Notes: generated by a model from the letters alone, not told the origin. 64,000 bases of DNA from Polyodon spathula (GCF_017654505.1 NC_054540.1:35836554-35900553), one strand, 5' to 3'; shown: positions 48,560-61,622, counted from the first letter of the stretch. Made by a program: numbers and translations.

Positions 48560-50470
48560 ACTTTTCGATAAAAACCTTTCGAAATCTTCTTCTTGGGAAC
48601 TGGTGAAGTCACTGATCTTAAACTTGGTATATATCATCAGCATCCAAACCCGCATCAAGTTTGGGAAGCAGAAGTTGCTGTGATAAATTTTCATGTCAAA
48701 ATGGCTGCCACAAATCTTATTAAAACGCACCCCTAACAACAAACTGCTGCTGTTTAAAAACAGTTTGACCAACAAACTCCAAACATGGTAGTTATTGTCC
48801 CAGTAACAATGGCATACAAATGTCAAAATGGTTATGTTTTATAAAACAAGATGGCCACCAGGTGTACATTTACGTCTGAAATTTAAAACCGCCTCAGTTG
48901 ACAAACTGTTTCCTTGACTAACTCCAGACTTCACAAGCATGACCTTTGACACTGTAGCAGTACAACTGACTTTATAAGAAACTGGTGTTAAACCAAAATG
49001 GCCATATAAAGCATTTCTTCTTGAAACCTCACCAAATCTTCTTCTCTGGAACCGTTGAAGTGATTGATCTGGTACTTGGCATATATTATCACCATCCAAA
49101 CCTGCTTGCAAAGCTGAGGTTGCTGTGATACAATTCAATAGTAAATCGGCTGCCACAAATTTCACCAAAAAAGCGCCCTTAAGAGCAAACTGCTTTTATT
49201 TCAAAACCGTCTGACCAACAGCCTCCAAACTTGGTAGGCATTGTTCTGGTGACAGCGGAATACAAAATGTCAAAATGGTAATGTTTCGTAAAACAAGACG
49301 GCCGCCACATCTACATTTTCTTACATTTAAAACTGTATCAGTTGGCAAACAGTTTACTTGACTAACTCCAAACTTCACAAGTATCTTCCCTGACACTATC
49401 AATACAACTGACTTTTAAAAAAATGGTGTTGACCTGAAAACAAAATTCAAGTTTGCGAAGCAGAAGTTGCTGCGATAAAGTTGAATGTCAAAATGGCTGG
49501 CAGAAAGTTTACTGAAACACACCCTTGACAGTCTCTAAACTTGGTAAGAACTGTCCTGGTGTCAATAACATACAAATATGTCAAAATGGTGATGTTTTAA
49601 AAAATAAGATGGCTGCCACACCTACACTTTCTTTTTACATTTAAAACTGGTTCAGTTTAAAAATGGTTTACATGAAAATTATCATGCCTGTGTCAGTACA
49701 ATTGAGTTTTTCTAAATCTTCTGGGGAAATATCATACTGGCTTATCCTTGTGCTTGTGAATTTCAAACTGTTAAGCCTGCAATGTGTTTTGCACACAGCT
49801 GGTTTTAATGTCATTCAATTCTATATAGCTCCTGGTATTATTCTTCCATCAACTTCAAACTGCTCCTGTTCGCACATGGTGTAACCAATCAACATGAAAC
49901 TTCGTAGGTATCATCCTTTGTAAAATTGCACTCCTGCGTTAACCAAGATGACGCATTTTTTTGAAAAACCTGTCGAAATCATCTTCTTGGGAACCAGTGA
50001 AGTGATTGATATGACACTTGACATATCATCAGCAACCAAACCCGCAAGTTTGCAAAGCAGAAGTTGCTGAGATAAATTTTACTATCAAACTGGCTGCCAC
50101 CAAATTTGCCAAAACACATACCAAACAACAAAACTGCTTCTACTCGAAAACCATTTAACCAACTTACTCCCAACTTCGTAGGCATCGTCCCTGTGATGAC
50201 AGAATTCAAAGATGGCAAAATGGTGTTGTTTTGTTAAACAAGATGGCTGCCGGAACGACATTTTCTTTTTAAATTGCAAAACTTCTTCAGTTTAAAAAAC
50301 GGTTTACTTGATAAACTCCAAACCTGAAAACCAATATTTCTATGTCAGTACAATTGTTTAAAAAAAGACGCATTTTTTGGAAAAAAAACTTTCAAAATCT
50401 TCTTTTGGAGAACTGGTGAAATTAATGATTTCAAACTTGTGAAATATCAAGAACTAAACCCGCTTCTTCC
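48560..50470 (-). repeat. Tandem array of diverged ~0.45-kb units
   Basis: The phrase 'CTTCTTGGGAACTGGTGAAG' and close variants recurs near 48,590, 49,038, 49,982 and 50,402, each followed by a 'CAAACCCGC' block, an 'AAGATGGCCGCCAC' type block and an 'AACTCCAAACTTC' block. A further unit lacking the start phrase lies near 49,450. Units differ by many substitutions. They are of one non-coding repeat family, possibly an old satellite or segmental tandem expansion. Confidence 0.75.
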
Positions 50471-53437
50471 ATTAATTGCTTAAGTGTTTGATAATGGTAC
50501 TGGGGCATGGGAGCCTGGCAGTTCTAGTTTATTTATTTATTTTCATTCCTTGCCATTACCATTTCTTCACAGTAAACAGTGGCCATAGACATTTTCATAA
50601 AGTAATAACCAGAGGTTTATTTGTGCCGTTTTGTAGCTGACCAAGCAAACGAAAACTAAAATTTAACTTTAAACACTTAAAATAAAACACGTGGAAATGG
50701 CATTGTAAAGTGAAGGGGGAAAAAAAACTCACCATTTTGGTTTATAACATTCCACTTAACAGAAAGTTGCAACAAAAAATATAATATATACAATCTATAT
50801 AATAATCACTATACAACAATTTTCAGGAAGTTGGGTACTGTTTATGCGAGGCATTTGAGAATGACGTACTTGCCCTTTTTCTGTCCTACGAGATTCTGAC
50901 TCACTCTAAAAACAGCACAATGTGTTTTTGATCCAGAAGGCTTTCCATAGAGATCCTGCGTTATATATAATTTGCAATTTTTTTTAAACCGTCGCGCAAA
51001 TTCTGGTGAGATGATAAATAAGTGCAAGGTATTTTGTCATTTGTAGCGAATGCGAACATCTGATTTTTGTATCCGAATACATGTAAAAAAAAATATTTGT
51101 ATACATTTGTCCCAGCATTAATACATATTAAAAAGAAAATTACATTACATGATACATAATTATATATATAATTAGTGTTTTGAAAGTAGTGTGTTGTTTT
51201 GAGTGTACTACTCCTGTAATGTATTGCATTAACATACAAAAATGTTTTGATTAACTGATATGATAATATTAACATATTAAATCGCAGACGTCAACTGTGA
51301 TTAACAGCCTTATATATACATGGTGTTCCACTGTGCATTTAAATGTTTGTCTTGTAAGTAACACCGAATGAAATATTTCACCACCCCCATTTATCAAATA
51401 TCAAGATATATTTGCAGCTGCTGAAAGCCGACCCAGGCAGATGCATGATCACTTTACAAAAAGAATAATGGCCTGGGCAGCCGATTACTAAATAAATCAT
51501 CTTTCCAACCCTGACCTACCTTTGTGTAGATTGTGTATGGGCTGAGCAGGGAGCCAACACCTCTGGATGATCAGCAATTTCACTGCTCACAGCTCTGGCT
51601 TTAGGATCTGCTGCTTGTTCTGCATTAAAAAATGTTTCTACTTTGCAACAAGCATTGAACAAAGCATCAATGCTGCAATTATTACTGCATTAACAAAGCC
51701 ATACTTTTTTTTTTTTTTTTTTTTTTTAAAGCACATGGATAGTTCTGTATGCTTAAGCATTTACAAAGTTAAATCTAATGTTTATATTAAAAAAAAAAAA
51801 ATGCTTTATATCCTTCCAAAACCTTAATACCCAGTAAATGTATTAAAAACACTTCCCATCTTTATATAGTGTGAATTTCTGAATTAAAATAAAACATGGA
51901 AAATGGACTACATAAAATGAGAAGATAATGAATTCTATTATTCTGTACTGCAGATGCAAGTTGGACATAAGTAGACAAACATCTTGTTACATCCCCAAAC
52001 TCCGACTCACTAGAACTGCCCCGAGCAAGTTTCACCACAATAGGGTAAGCGGGTCTTTAGATGCACTGCATGTAAAACTGAAAAGTTCACAGTACACCTG
52101 CATGTCCTGGTCAGAAGAAATATGCACCACCAGCTGCGGATGGTAGACTGAAGACAGTATACAAATGCAACAGCTAGATGACTTCCTCTTCAGGGGTCTT
52201 CGGTGTGGATTAAGATTGGGTCCCAGACAGTAACGGGACTGCATAAAAAGGGCACATGCTCAAGTGATGCATTTTAAAAATGCACGAGACATAAATAAGC
52301 ACTGCAGGAGCACAGCAATGTTTGCATCCACCACAATTTCCTACAAACCTATTTTGTACTTACTGTAGCCCACTGCCTTACACCCACAGTTTAATAATAG
52401 TCGGTGCCTCTTTATTGGGATGCCTCAGAAGTAAAAACAGCCAGAATAAGTGGCTGTCCCAGTTAAACAAGAGGCATTTTAGATGACCTTAGTCACACTT
52501 TTTTGTTTCTAAATGAAAAGAAAAATAATTAAATCACATTATGATTAAATGTTAAATACATACTTTTAAATGCATATCAATTTTTATTTATTTATTTTTA
52601 TTCCTAAACAAAATGAAAATTGCGTTTTTTTATTTCTACATGAAATGAAAAAGAATGAAATCCCATCTTCTCACAAAGGGAGGCACCTGCAATGTTGACA
52701 CGCCAACTTTCTTTGCAACAGCAGCCTAAGAAACCACAGGGGACTCCTGGTTTATGCAAGTCACAGCGTAATCCCGTACTCACTGAACTGTGCTATGCAA
52801 AGCTGTCTTGCTCTGAAAAGCAATATCTGTTCATCACTTGAAAAAACTGTATCCCAATTACATGAAGTGATGTCCCAATTAAACGACAAAATAGCATTGG
52901 GAAGAACCATCTCCCAGAGTTGTACCCTATTTAAGCAGAAATCCTGATTATCAGTATCCCAATGTACTTATTACTGCTGCTGTGTACTACAGTGTTACCA
53001 TTACTTTTGAAAACATATTCCATTGCTTGTTTCCTACAGTATATCATAATTCTTTTCTGGAATGTATTTTGTAAGTCGTATAAAAAAAAAAAATAGAAAG
53101 AAAGAACTAAAATTTGATCACAAAAAAATAATTATTTTCTGGATTCACTGCCATCACTCAGTAACTTTACAGAAAGACTGCATTGCATAACTAATTAAAA
53201 AGAGATGCCTACCTAAAAAGGAAACAAAAATTAAGTCCCTAGATCCACATAAAAACTAATACTAAAGCACTGTGGGGTCTGAATGAACCCCAGGTTACTA
53301 TGAGGGATAATTTGTTTTTATTATATATTGCAATGTGAATAAGTAGATCAATAAATTGCTTCTGGGGGGTGAAACACCAGCAGGACTGATATAAAGTGCA
53401 GGATTTGGACCCGCTACTGTTTAGATCATCAAAATAT
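50471..53437. other. No gene seen
   Basis: AT-rich. A slightly more complex segment at 51,950-52,250 shows no recognisable protein. Poly-T near 51,706-51,727 and several A-tracts. Confidence 0.4.
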
Positions 53438-53611
53438 GTCCTGTACTGTACATACCAAATACTGCAGTGGTGGAGTCCTGTACTGTACATACCCCATGCT
53501 GCGGTGGCAGTCCTGTACTGTACGTACCCAATGTGTTCTTAGTGCCTGGAATAAGGGTAATTGAGTCGTACAGTCCTGTACTGTACATACCCCATGCTGC
53601 AGCGGACAGTC
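53438..53611 (+). repeat. Short imperfect tandem repeat, four units
   Basis: GTCCTGTACTGTACATACC-type units start at 53,438, 53,475, 53,510 and 53,573, mostly with a CATGCTGC(A/G)G linker. The TGTACTGTAC core is self-complementary in part. Confidence 0.85.
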
Positions 53612-53795
53612 TTTGTGCTGTACCCCAAGCTCCTTCTGTTCGGTGAGCCGTGCCTCTGTCTCCTGGTCTCTGTGACATATCTGCCCCGTCGTGTTTCGGT
53701 GCCTCAAGATGAAGTCTGGGCCGACACTGCCCTGGAGTTCCCCGCTGTCCAGTTTGGCTGTGGTGCTGTTGCTTCTTTAATAGAATCGTCCAACA
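53591..53795 (-). CDS. Weak candidate for an upstream adipor2 exon
   Basis: GC-richer minus-strand block between acceptor-like sites (TTCAG, TTGCAG near 53,796-53,810) and a GTATGT donor (53,590 downward). One frame reads GPDFILRHRN and ends in phase 0, which is the phase the next known adipor2 exon needs. It faintly recalls the E-P-D-I-R-L-R-K-G of mammalian ADIPOR2 N-termini. The frame has a stop near its 5' side and no ATG, and the resemblance may be chance. The donor lies in a tandem repeat that copies it. Confidence 0.15.
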
Positions 53796-53811
53796 CTGCA
53801 ATTACCTGAAG

Positions 53812-56159
53812 GGGATTCAACACGCACACACACTCTCTCTCACTTCAGTCCAGCGTAGCACACCTGATCAAAAGAAAAGGAAAACAAGAAACACATTATT
53901 ATTATATATAAATCAATAATATTTACAGTATCAACATACCGCATGTCCAATATGCAAAGACTACAGAATACTGAGTGCAATTTTGGTTACCTCACTACAA
54001 AAATAATACACTTAAGACAGTACAGAGAAACACAACTAGGCTAACCCCAGGATATGGCATGAGCTATGAGGACACATTAAAATAATGAAATCTCTTCAGC
54101 CAAGAAAAAAAGGATAGGACTTGTCTGACTTTTATAAAATCCTAAATGATACAGACAACATTAACCCAAGTTACCACTTCAAATTTTGAATGGAGAGCAG
54201 ACCGAGGGGGCATAAATAGAGGCTGAGAATTTCTTATGTAAATTTAAACAAAAACACTAGAATTTTCACAAATACTTGAAGAATGCTTTTGAAAGTTCTG
54301 AAAGCTAGTGCTTTTATATCATAGACAATGTAATAAACACTATCAAACCATCAAATCTTTTACAGTATCTATTACATTTATTAGCCTACTATAGTATATT
54401 GATTAACACAGGAAAAACAAATCTTTCAGTAATATTTACAGTATAAACCAACCAACCAACAAGTCTATAGCAGAACACAGTACTACGGTATACGGCTTGA
54501 ATTCCTCTTGTACTGTTCATTTTCGCTTCTGTAAACAGACAAAAGGGACTGCCTCTTCTGCTGTGCTCTTGAAATTGATACAAACACAGACAAAGAACTC
54601 TGGATAAAGCTAATACTGTACTCACTAAAGGCACACTTGTACAAACCAATGGAAAAAGATGTGGGAGAAGCGACTGTACTGTATAGTTCAAAACCTCAAC
54701 AGCCAGCAGCCACTCTTGTCTGAGCCCCACAGACTCAATATGCAAGAGATTATAAAGAAATGCACACAGAACATCTGCTCAATCTGCATGATCCCCCATC
54801 GTATACAATACCTATGGAGTTGCAATGTGTTGACATGCTTCACAAAGAACCACAAAAAAAAAAAAAAACATTCAATCTTTACTGTATCCACAACAGACAA
54901 CAGTACTGTACAGTTAATGTATAACGGTATGCTGCTTACTCAATGCTAATTTCAAGAAAGGCTCATGAAAGATAGGAAGTGCTAAAGGTTTTTAAGGGTT
55001 TCATACAGAATTACCATAACGCAGAGATCTGAATTGCGCCAGGAGTAAACAATGAAACAAGAACTTAAAATTACACATTGGCAAAAATACATGTACTGTA
55101 TTTGTGTTACTTCGGTCACCTTGAAGTAGCCACAATCTCTTGCACACGAGACCAGATCCAAGATGAAATCATGCAGGCTACAGAAACACCACAACACAAG
55201 AGACAGGAGCCAACAAGGCTGTTAATGGTGATCGCAAAAGTATTGAGACAGAGATTGGTTCCCTGCACTCTTAGATCAATAAAATGGGATCTGCAATCAG
55301 GGCTTCAGATAAGCTGCGCACCTGGGTGTTTTAAACATTGAAAAACATATGGATTGCATATGATAGTTCAATTTAATGAGTGATGAATACACTTAATTTT
55401 GCTGCACAGCTTGAGTTCACATGGGTTATCAAGCTTCTTGTACTTTGTTGGTTCCCTGCGTCTCAATTGTCAAGTGTGAATATACTGCAGCCGGTAGCTA
55501 GAGAATGGATCCTAGAAATGCAGGTAAAGCTAAATGCAGTCTGCCTGGGACTTGGCAAAAAACATGTGACAGTCAGGTTTTATGTAATTTTACTTATTTT
55601 TAAAACATATGGTTGAATCCACTCACTTGTTTGTGATTGGTGAATAAGCAGCTCTTGATCCTTAGGATTTCTCAGTGCCATCTTAAGTCCCCCTCATCCT
55701 AACCTAAAACTACCAATTTATCTATCTGTCAACCAAATTTTTTTGAAAGATAAATCTATATAATAAATGCAATATTCTGTGCTTGGATGTCGGGATGCTT
55801 TATATTGCTATAGCAAGGTGATCAATAAGGAATACAATATTATTGTTTCTTTATTTGCATTAGTGTAGTATCGCTGCAGTTTTTTTAAAATATTTTTTGA
55901 ATTTTTTTTTTTTTAGGGAAGTCTGATAACTTGGAAAGGGAGAACACAAGAGACTGAGAAAGGAAGATTTATAGAAAAACAATAAAAACTAACAGCCTAG
56001 TACTAGCGTGAGGAAATCAACACAGTAACTACATAGAGAGTAGCAACTTCAGAGCGCTGTGTGCAATTATCACCTCTAAGTAATTAGGAAGCATAGTCTT
56101 TTCCATATACTTTCTTCTTCCTTGTATGGTTTAAACAGCTTTGACACTGAATGTGGGGT
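53812..56159. other. No gene seen
   Basis: AT-rich sequence without recognised exon, repeat family or RNA gene. Confidence 0.4.
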
Positions 56160-56167
56160 GTGTAAAC

Positions 56168-57100
56168 TAGAGTCCTGCATCAGGTTGGGTACCCGCAGGG
56201 CCCATGGGTGACCCGTAAAAGCAGGTCAGGTTCGGGTCAGAATGTGAACCTTTTCCCGGTTCGGGTGCGGGTCAAATAATAATTTTCGGGTCTGAATTTG
56301 AATCACCAAAAACGTTTTCTGTCCTTTCAGTGTACTAGTCTGTAACCCTTTCCCAAATAATATATTAGAAGGTAAACGTACCAGTATTTCCTGCACTAAA
56401 GCAGGAGGCGCTTAGGGACGAGTCAGCAGTGTTGTTCTCGGTTGTTTGATACATTGCAACATCTTTTTATCACGTCCGCATGGTGATATTATAAATGCCA
56501 ATGGACGTGGTGAAACAAAAGATAGCACAGGGTTTATATCATGTAGTGGATAATAGTCTGAGAGGTAAATCACAAGTTTGGAATTATTTTGGAATCATAG
56601 TGAATGAAAATAATAAACATTTGACTGGAATCGTTGCATGTAAAACCTGTCATCATGTTTGTTAACAACAGCCACAAAACTGGTACATCATCTCTGCAAA
56701 AGCACAGGTGTAGCTCCCTTTCAACTGGGGGCGCGAAAGGAATAGACAGGTATTTTTATAGTAAAGTAAGCAGAGATACTTAATATGTTACAATGTTAAA
56801 ATATACCCAGACAACTACAGAAAGCTACCACGTCGTATAGCCTATTGTATAAACTCAATCTGTGGAGAACAGTAGAGATATCTGTGTGTGAATGTGAGAG
56901 CGTGAAAGAGTTAGTTGACACAGGCAGCAGGTAAAGAACAAACACTTGCAGGTTTGAGTCGGGTTGCAGGTCTTATTAAAGCTGGTCGGGTCGTGGGTAA
57001 GAATACTGTGTTGCAGTGGGTTGGGAGTTCGGGTCGGATCCTGTAGTAGCGGGTTCAGGTTTGAAGCCGGTCATAAAAATCGGACCCACGCAGGACTCAA
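56168..57100 (+). mobile_element. hAT transposon, internally deleted
   Basis: The left end reads TAGAGTCCTGCAT; the right, inverted, reads TTGAGTCCTGCGT. Eight-base flanks GTGTAAAC (56,160-56,167) and GTGTAGAC (57,101-57,108) differ at one base and fit a hAT duplication. Subterminal regions are dense in GGGTC/GGGTT motifs. The interior retains a BED-finger exon relic but no catalytic domain (933 bases in all). Confidence 0.85.
56501..56715 (+). pseudogene. BED zinc-finger relic of hAT transposase
   Basis: From ATG 56,501 the frame gives SQVWNYFGIIVNENNKHLTG and IVACKTCHHV, then a stop at 56,663-56,665. In a shifted frame it continues TGTSSLQKHRC. W-x2-F-G, C-x2-C, T-G-T-S-S-L-x2-H-x-C is the BED finger pattern at the N-terminus of hAT transposases. 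In an active element it would bind the transposon ends. This copy is broken by a frameshift. Confidence 0.85.
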
Positions 57101-57219
57101 GTGTAGACTGCTACAGCTTTAACACTGAATGTGGGGTGTGTAGACTGCTACAGCTTTGTCAGATATGTCACCCCTTTGTGGCCGTTTTGGCTTGGCTTCA
57201 ATACCTACATTTTCATTAA

Positions 57220-58374
57220 CACTAGAATCACCATGCGGGTCAGTTTGAACCATTTTGCATTTAAAATGTTAATTACTCTTACTTTGTAAATCGTATGTGT
57301 ATGTCCATTTTTGACTTTTCCTAAATATATTAATTAAATAGCCCGACAGCGTTTGATAGCCAGAATAGCAAAGCTGCTGACGTTATAAACAGTTCTACCT
57401 AGAACCGCAATGTGACCCATGCATTACGCAACATATTTTTTTATTTATTTTTTAATATAACGTAAGACATTCTTTTTTTTTGTAAATGCAACAAGCAAGA
57501 CAACAAACATGCCTCCTCCTCCTAGCACACGTGTTTTTTTTTTGTTTTTTAATTTTATTTCAAGCCTTTCTTCAATTGTAGACTAACAGACAGAAATTGC
57601 TATGACTGTGGAATTGTACAATTGCACCAAGATGCCAACTCAGTGAAAGCCTAGTTGCTTATTTTTCAATGTACCTGGGATACACCAGTCCTTCATTTTG
57701 TTCCAGTAATACAACTGTGAATACAACAGAAGAAAATATTTAGTCTTGAAAAGTATTCATTTTGATTGGTTACGGCAAGCTGCACGGAGATGCATACAGC
57801 AAACTGAAATGACAACTCCTGCCCGATATAAAACGTATGTTACATATTTTTTTCTATTACTTTTAGGTAAAAAAATTCTGTTTTACAGGTTTGTATCTAC
57901 CAGGTTACACAAGTTTACACAACAGTGTTCAATGGAACTCCGTCTGAGTTTACATCACAATGCACAGTCAGCTGGAAGACGCGTACGCTCCTCCATAGAG
58001 TACAATGCAGCCATCATACCAGAAGTACTGTTATATTTTCTTTTTATGTAGTATTAGAAACAATGATTTCTGTTTTATAGTTTTGTGTGTACATATACCC
58101 ATTTACACGGGTATATGTACATACCAGTTTCTTTTGAAATGTACATTTCATTTTGCCACTGTTTGTAGTCGAACTGTATATAAACTCATTTTTAAAATAA
58201 AGCCTATGTTGTGTATTTCTGCAGTGCAAATGTTAGATATGATGTTCATAAATAAAGCTTTTCAGTTGTATCTGATAGCAGGTCTCATTTCGTAACGAAG
58301 CAGCTTAAAAATGTATGGGTCAAAGTGACCCGTGTGACGGTTCTAGGTAGTTTTAAAATCCAGCGGTTCTAGTG
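57220..58374. mobile_element. piggyBac-type non-autonomous element
   Basis: TTAA on both sides (57,216-57,219; 58,375-58,378). The termini are CACTAGAATCACC on the left and, inverted, CACTAGAACCGCTGG on the right. Subterminal inverted copies of CGGTTCTAGGTAG occur on both arms. The 1,155-base interior has no recognisable transposase; one 101-codon frame (57,746-58,051) is unassigned. A 13-bp perfect hairpin lies at 58,088-58,121. Confidence 0.8.
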
Positions 58375-58973
58375 TTAAAGTATTGTAATAACATGCTAAA
58401 ATATTACAGTCCTTCGAGCTGTAATGTCCCACAATCACATTCACTTTGACCAATATAATTCCTTTGTTTTGGTTTACTCTCCTGTTCAGCACTGTAGCTC
58501 TGATCATTTTCAGCATGGGCTTACAGTATACAGTAACCTTCCTAACTTGTACAACACTAACACTAGTCACAATAGCAGCGTTTACATGTACAAGTCAGGA
58601 CAGTTTTCCTTATGACCTGTTTGCCTACTTTTTAGGAAATGCGTTGCTATGCAGTTCTGATTTAGGGGGGAAAATAAAAATAAAAAAATCGTACGTACCA
58701 ATGCAGATTACTCAATTCGTAGTCATTTAGGGGAAGGGATATTAGAAATATCTGTGTCTGCTTACTATGCAGGAAAAGAACGACTCCGAATATCGTGAGG
58801 AGAGCTTCATGGGTTGCCATGAAGATAAAAACATTTAACAAAAATTACTCAACGTGTTGTCGCGCACATTCTGAATTATGCCAAGCGTTAGCTTCTTGTT
58901 TGTCTCGTTACCTTTCCAACACACACACATATTATATAAAATATAACTTCTACAATTTGACTACTTAGAATTT

Positions 58974-59002
58974 ATATGTGTGTGTGTGTGTGTATGTGTG
59001 TG
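58974..59002. repeat. (TG)n microsatellite
   Basis: TG alternation with one TA interruption, just before the third Tc1 relic. Confidence 0.9.
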
Positions 59003-59009
59003 TTATTAG

Positions 59010-60363
59010 ATCTTAATCTAAGTCCTAATAAAGATAACGTGATTAAACAAATGACACAAAAACATGATACTTTTCAACATTTATTAATAAATGACTCGAT
59101 CAATATCCATGTGTGAAAAAGTACGTGACCCTTTAGATTCAGTAACTGGTGGCACCACTTGAGCAGCAATGACTTCAAATAAGCGTTTTCTGTAACTGTT
59201 GGTCAGTCTCTTACATCAGTTTTGAGGAATTTTGGCCTATTCCTCCTTACAGAACTGCTTCAAATTGGTGACATTTGAGGACTTCCTTGCATGGACAGCT
59301 CGCTTCAGGTCCTGCCACAACATTTCGATGGGGTTTAGGTCCGGACTTTGACTTGGTCATTCTAAAACACGAAATTTCAGCCATTCTTTTGTAAATCTGC
59401 TTGTATTTTAGGATCACTGTATTGTTGCATGACCCACAGTTCAGCTTCAGCTCACGGACGGATGGCCTGACATTCTCCTCTAGAATTTTCAGATACAACG
59501 CAGAATTCATGGTTGTGTCAATGATGGCAAACCGTCCAGGTCCTGAGGCTGCAAAGCAGCCCCAAACCATCAAACACCACCATCACCATGCTTGACAGTT
59601 GGGACGAGATTCTTCTGATCGAACGCAGTGTTTGGCTGTCGCCAAACATAACATTTCTCATTGAGGCCAAAAAGTTCTACCTTTGACTCGTCTGTCCAGA
59701 CAACATTGTTCCAGAGGTCTTGTGGATCATCCATGTGCTCTTTGGCGAACTTCAGACTCTGGGGTTCTTTGTGACTTTCTTGATGATTTTCCAGTTTGTT
59801 CTTGGAGAGATTTTGGTAGGACAACCACTCCTGGGTAGAGTGACCAAGGTCTTCAACTTTCTCCATTTGTAAACTGACCTGTCTGACAGTGGGCTGATGG
59901 AGCCCCAAATCCTTAGAAATGGTTTTGTAACCCTTTCAAGATTGATGAGTATCAATAACTGTTTTTCTGAGGACCTCAGAGATTTCTTTTGATCGTGGCA
60001 TGAAGTGTTTCCACACACCTTTATGGTGAAGACCAAACTCACAAAGTTTCTGATCTTTATATAGGGAGGGGCCTCCAAAACTCGCCCATGAAGACCTATA
60101 TAATTATTTAAACATCTGATTCTAATTATCCCTTTAATTGATAAAACCAGGGGTTCACTTACTTTTTCACATGCCCTGAATCTCAAATACTCATTGTTTG
60201 TCTAATTTATACATCATTTTGTTTCAAAATATATGGAATTGATTAATATAAACCCTATTGGACATTTAAGAAAACACTGGTTTTGATTCAAGGCGGCTAT
60301 CATGGTAAAACTATGGAATTGCCATCATTATCACTGGGGTTCACAAACCTTTTCTCAGCACTG
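59010..60363 (-). mobile_element. Tc1-like transposon (dead copy 3)
   Basis: The right end is CTTTTCTCAGCACTG followed by TA (60,364-60,365). The left terminal repeat is not recognisable, so that limit is approximate. It carries a broken transposase on the minus strand, of a subfamily different from copies 1 and 2. Confidence 0.8.
59247..60001 (-). pseudogene. Tc1 transposase pseudogene (copy 3)
   Basis: ATG at 60,001 begins MPRSKEISEVLRKTVIDTHQ, then a stop replaces Gly or a neighbouring residue, and several frameshifts follow. Readable pieces include WNNVVWTDESKVELFG with an intact first catalytic Asp, and MVWGCFAASGPGRFAIID. The D-N-D-P-K-H block is destroyed. Not functional. Confidence 0.88.
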
Positions 60364-60365
60364 TA

Positions 60366-61620
60366 ATATTTTATAAATTTATATATATATTAGACACACA
60401 CACACAAGCCTGTTGTTATCTCTATTGGACCTGCGACTGGGATGTTCACGGTATACTGGTTTTAAGCTAAACCATGGTATAAACTGCCACGGTTTTGACT
60501 CCTCAACCATTTTTTCGCAAGGTTTAAGTTGATATGGGTGTTTTTTTTTTTATTCACTGTTTGTCCACTGGTGAGCCACTGTGTTCATTAGAACTAACTA
60601 ATGAACATTGATATCTCAAGTTCTGAAAACTGCCATGCGTGAGATTATCAGAGTAGGCTATTAAATAAGTGATGTCATTTAATATAAACCACCCTACTAA
60701 ACAATGATCGCTAGCAAATGTGATTGTCAGTAAATGAAAGCCAAATACTCAAAAATATCAGCAAGAACAAGGCACTGTAACTTTTCATCACTGCTTTCCT
60801 ATTAATTTACCAAATCAAATAAAATAACAGTAGCTATTATCTATCGTATCGGTTAAGATAAACGCAATAAGCACACCCCATTGCAGATAACCAAAAAGTC
60901 TGTTTACTACTATATAACTAAGTCTATGATGCTACAGGCACTTGGATTTTTTATTTTTATTTTAAACTGTATTGTAAAGATGCTGCTGCCTCCTCGAGTT
61001 GATGGTGATTTTGGTTTTATTCATTAAATTAATAAAATGTTATTCCTATTAAAAAAATAAATAAAAGTTCCCTAGATGCCGTTTAACTTTGCAACGGTGT
61101 CAGACCCACCTTAACATTTCATCTTCCCTTTGTGTTTGTTGCTGTTAACACGCAGTCCAAAAAAAAAAAAACAGCTGGCGCCGTCTTCACATCATGAAGT
61201 TTTGCACTCTGCTGAGAGATCAGTGGGTGGGCACTGCATATCTTAAAATGCACTCAGTTGGCTATTGCTAGGTAACATTTTGCTTCTCTTAACTAATAGG
61301 ATGCCATCCAAACTGATAAAGATGGAGAGGGTTTTCAGCTGTAGTGGTCACATCCTTTACCCACTATCGTTCCAGACTGACCCCAGAAAATGTTAATATT
61401 TTGGCATTTCTCCACAATAATTTGAAATAAAAAGCAGCATTATTTTGCTGAGCCTGTGTGAGCTGGAGTGAACACTGCTTCCAGTTACGTAGTGCCTGAT
61501 AGAACTGTAGTACCAGGGTGTTGTACTTTAGTCATTTTTTTAACAAAAAAAATAATAACTTGAGTGAATTTCTTTAAATAGCCATTTAAAAACGGATTAC
61601 AAAAAAAATGAACGACGATA
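60366..61620. other. No gene seen
   Basis: AT-rich. At about 60,445-60,530 the phrases TTCACGGTATACTGG and CATGGTATAAACTGCCACGG resemble the end of another hAT-like repeat, but no partner end was found. Confidence 0.4.
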
Positions 61621-61622
61621 CC

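Noticed and set aside
53421..53801. 126-codon minus-strand frame as an independent gene
   Set aside because: Half of it is translated tandem repeat and no family is recognisable; kept only as a weak exon candidate.
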